Assembly (NCBI RefSeq): GCF_014947265.1
Contig: NZ_JADCNK010000014.1
Location: 62,001 to 126,000 of the forward strand
DNA length: 64,000 nucleotides
Reading direction: 5' to 3'
From: Pedobacter sp014947265
GTDB taxonomy: Bacteria; Bacteroidota; Bacteroidia; Sphingobacteriales; Sphingobacteriaceae
The notes under the pieces are model-generated. The model was not told where the DNA came from. It searched no databases and was given only the letters and a program-made list of their open reading frames with translations. Each line of letters starts with the position of its first letter. Within the stretch, counting starts at the first letter, position 1. Positions 62,724 through 64,000 of the stretch are shown in pieces. The position numbers were made by a program, and so were the translations under genes.

Positions 62724-63878
62724 TTAAGCTTCCAATTCTGTTTTATCGATCACATTAGAAATAAAATCTCTCATTTTTTTCTTTATCACGCCTTTTTTAA
62801 CATCAATCCAAAATTCTGGGTTGGCATCAATCTGCTCGTACATAAAATCGTAAAGCGGCCACCATTGCGAAGATTTGAACTTGTTAGGGAATAGATTTTC
62901 AATTTTCTGAATGCTATATCTATTTGGCTCATGTTGATATCGATCAGGTGTTTTCACAATGCCATAAATAATCCCCCCCATTTCAAAATTGAGCTTCACA
63001 TAGTGGTTACTCAAATTTTTCAACGCAAAATGCGAATTTGCGGCTACGTACTCTATATCAAATTCTTCAGCCAGTTCATACATTTGCTGATTAAGCAGTA
63101 ACTCTAAACTTTCTTTCAAATCTTTCAAAGAACCAGCTATTTTAAATGCCAGGTTAATATTTTCTTCTCTTTGCGCTATAAATTGGGAAATAATTTTGGC
63201 ATCATTAATATTATCCATTCCTAAATACATTTGTCTAAGTTTACGTTCAAAATCTAATAAAAAAGCCCTTACCCGATCGTTTTCCGAGTGAATGGCAAAT
63301 TTGTGGATAAGGTCTACCATATTATCTTCGTAGTTGATCAGAATTAATTTCTTATCATCTATATAAAGTTTTCTTTCTTCGGCACTAATACTTTTATCTG
63401 ATAAAACTTTCTCTTTAGGTGCCAGATAGAGCAAATGAAAATTATCGTTATTTAATCTTTTAAGATAATTGATATAGTCGGCTATCTGGTTTTCCTGATC
63501 TTTGGTTCCGCTTCTGATCTTATTTTCTATGGCAATGAGTTTTTCATTGCCATTATAACTTAAAAAAACATCTATCCTCCTATTAAAATCTATAACCCTT
63601 TCAGTTTCGACTTTAATTTCCTTTACATTCGAATAGGTAAAATCAAGATCAAAATGTTCGATAAATAATTTCAGATAAAGATCACCTTGATGATGGCGCT
63701 CAAGTGGATCAAGAAAGAAAGCAAGTATTTCAGACACCTTGTTTTCATCAATGCGCCAAAAATCCAAAGAATTGAAATCAAGTGCTAAGGTCTTGCCAAA
63801 TCGGGCATTTATCTCATCTACGAAACCAATTTTCGTTTCCAATTCTCCAAATAGTTCTGTTATTTTATCTAATTCCAT
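62724..63878 (-). CDS. PD-(D/E)XK nuclease superfamily protein (PDDEXK_4-type)
   Basis: 384 residues. N-terminal NKVSEILAFFLDPLERHHQGDLYL with Glu50, then RRIDVFL (Asp103) and LIAIENKI (Glu118, Lys120), then KDQENQIADYINYL with the helix-B Gln131: a complete PDDEXK core of the PF14281 type. The second half (200-384) is helical and ends in a WWPLYDFMYEQ region. Such proteins are frequent in defence islands with unknown targets. First visible gene of operon B. Confidence 0.85.
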   Translation of the reverse strand: MELDKITELFGELETKIGFVDEINARFGKTLALDFNSLDFWRIDENKVSEILAFFLDPLERHHQGDLYLKLFIEHFDLDFTYSNVKEIKVETERVIDFNRRIDVFLSYNGNEKLIAIENKIRSGTKDQENQIADYINYLKRLNNDNFHLLYLAPKEKVLSDKSISAEERKLYIDDKKLILINYEDNMVDLIHKFAIHSENDRVRAFLLDFERKLRQMYLGMDNINDAKIISQFIAQREENINLAFKIAGSLKDLKESLELLLNQQMYELAEEFDIEYVAANSHFALKNLSNHYVKLNFEMGGIIYGIVKTPDRYQHEPNRYSIQKIENLFPNKFKSSQWWPLYDFMYEQIDANPEFWIDVKKGVIKKKMRDFISNVIDKTELEA

Positions 63879-63955
63879 ATAGTAATGAGTTTTTTAAAGG
63901 GTTTTAACGCAATAGACTTCCTTTATGCAAAATAATTTCTTTCAAAAACATTGAA

Positions 63956-64000
63956 TTACTTTGCCTGGATATGGTGGGTGAGAAATACGATAAGTCCATG
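63956..64000 (-). CDS. 3' end of an unidentified gene entering the window
   Basis: Minus-strand frame open to the window edge and ending TAA at 63956-63958; the visible tail is HGLIVFLTHHIQAK. Too short to identify. It is 77 bases upstream of the PDDEXK gene and could be the first gene of operon B. Confidence 0.35.
   Translation of the reverse strand, partial: HGLIVFLTHHIQAK

Overview
The window is chromosomal DNA from a member of the Bacteroidota, most likely a Pedobacter-like sphingobacterium. The signs are near-consensus Bacteroidetes promoters (a -7 box TANNTTTG in front of many genes), a type III glutamine synthetase, a long single-chain FGAM synthase, an Oar-type TonB-dependent receptor, a type IX secretion substrate with its PorP/SprF partner, and intergenic regions packed with dispersed palindromic repeats. 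This assignment is inference from gene content. No rRNA, tRNA or CRISPR array was seen.

Layout. 1-4905: minus-strand housekeeping genes (fructose-1,6-bisphosphatase, a YfcE-like phosphoesterase, a frameshifted beta-lactamase-fold serine hydrolase, a TrmN6-like methyltransferase, a VOC protein). 5172-15765: purL, a TonB-family protein, glnN and purM, separated by repeats, a truncated copy of the purM 3' end and a small gene broken by an in-frame TGA. 15766-25995: an M57-type metalloprotease, a large TonB-dependent receptor, lpdA, an MBL-fold hydrolase with a GNAT acetyltransferase, and ferritin. 26766-30252: the ATP-grasp / alpha-E / transglutaminase trio. 30309-36966: a minimal MutS-like ATPase, asnS, a glutamate-synthase-like protein, a yefM-yoeB toxin-antitoxin pair with a recognisable operator, and a YciO-family protein. 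37899-44599: a 1,923-residue secreted protein with two lamin-tail domains and a complete endonuclease/exonuclease/phosphatase domain, followed by its PorP/SprF partner.

44600-50367 is a repeat-rich zone around nhaA and a divergent hxlR/flavodoxin-fold oxidoreductase pair. It includes a tandem array (46874-48210, four units of about 332-338 bp). A hairpin in that array keeps perfect pairing and a constant loop while the stem sequence changes from unit to unit, which is direct evidence of compensatory change.

50368-64000 looks like an accessory, defence-type region: a Panacea-domain protein, a gene behind a long structured leader RNA with terminator/antiterminator-like alternatives, a small XRE regulator, and then two compact minus-strand operons. 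Operon A (58669 to 53029) encodes a small basic protein, an uncharacterised 226-residue protein, a 1,081-residue SF2 helicase, a CBS-pair protein with a C-terminal HEPN-like Rx4H motif, and a family-6-like DNA glycosylase. A TGTCCAAT/ATTGGACA palindrome lies in front. Operon B (63878 to 59583) encodes two PD-(D/E)XK nuclease-like proteins, a MazG-like pyrophosphohydrolase and a GIY-YIG/DUF2075/S24-peptidase fusion. The architecture of these operons and the structured RNA elements are the best candidates for undescribed biology here. Their function as defence systems is inference from domain content and clustering only.
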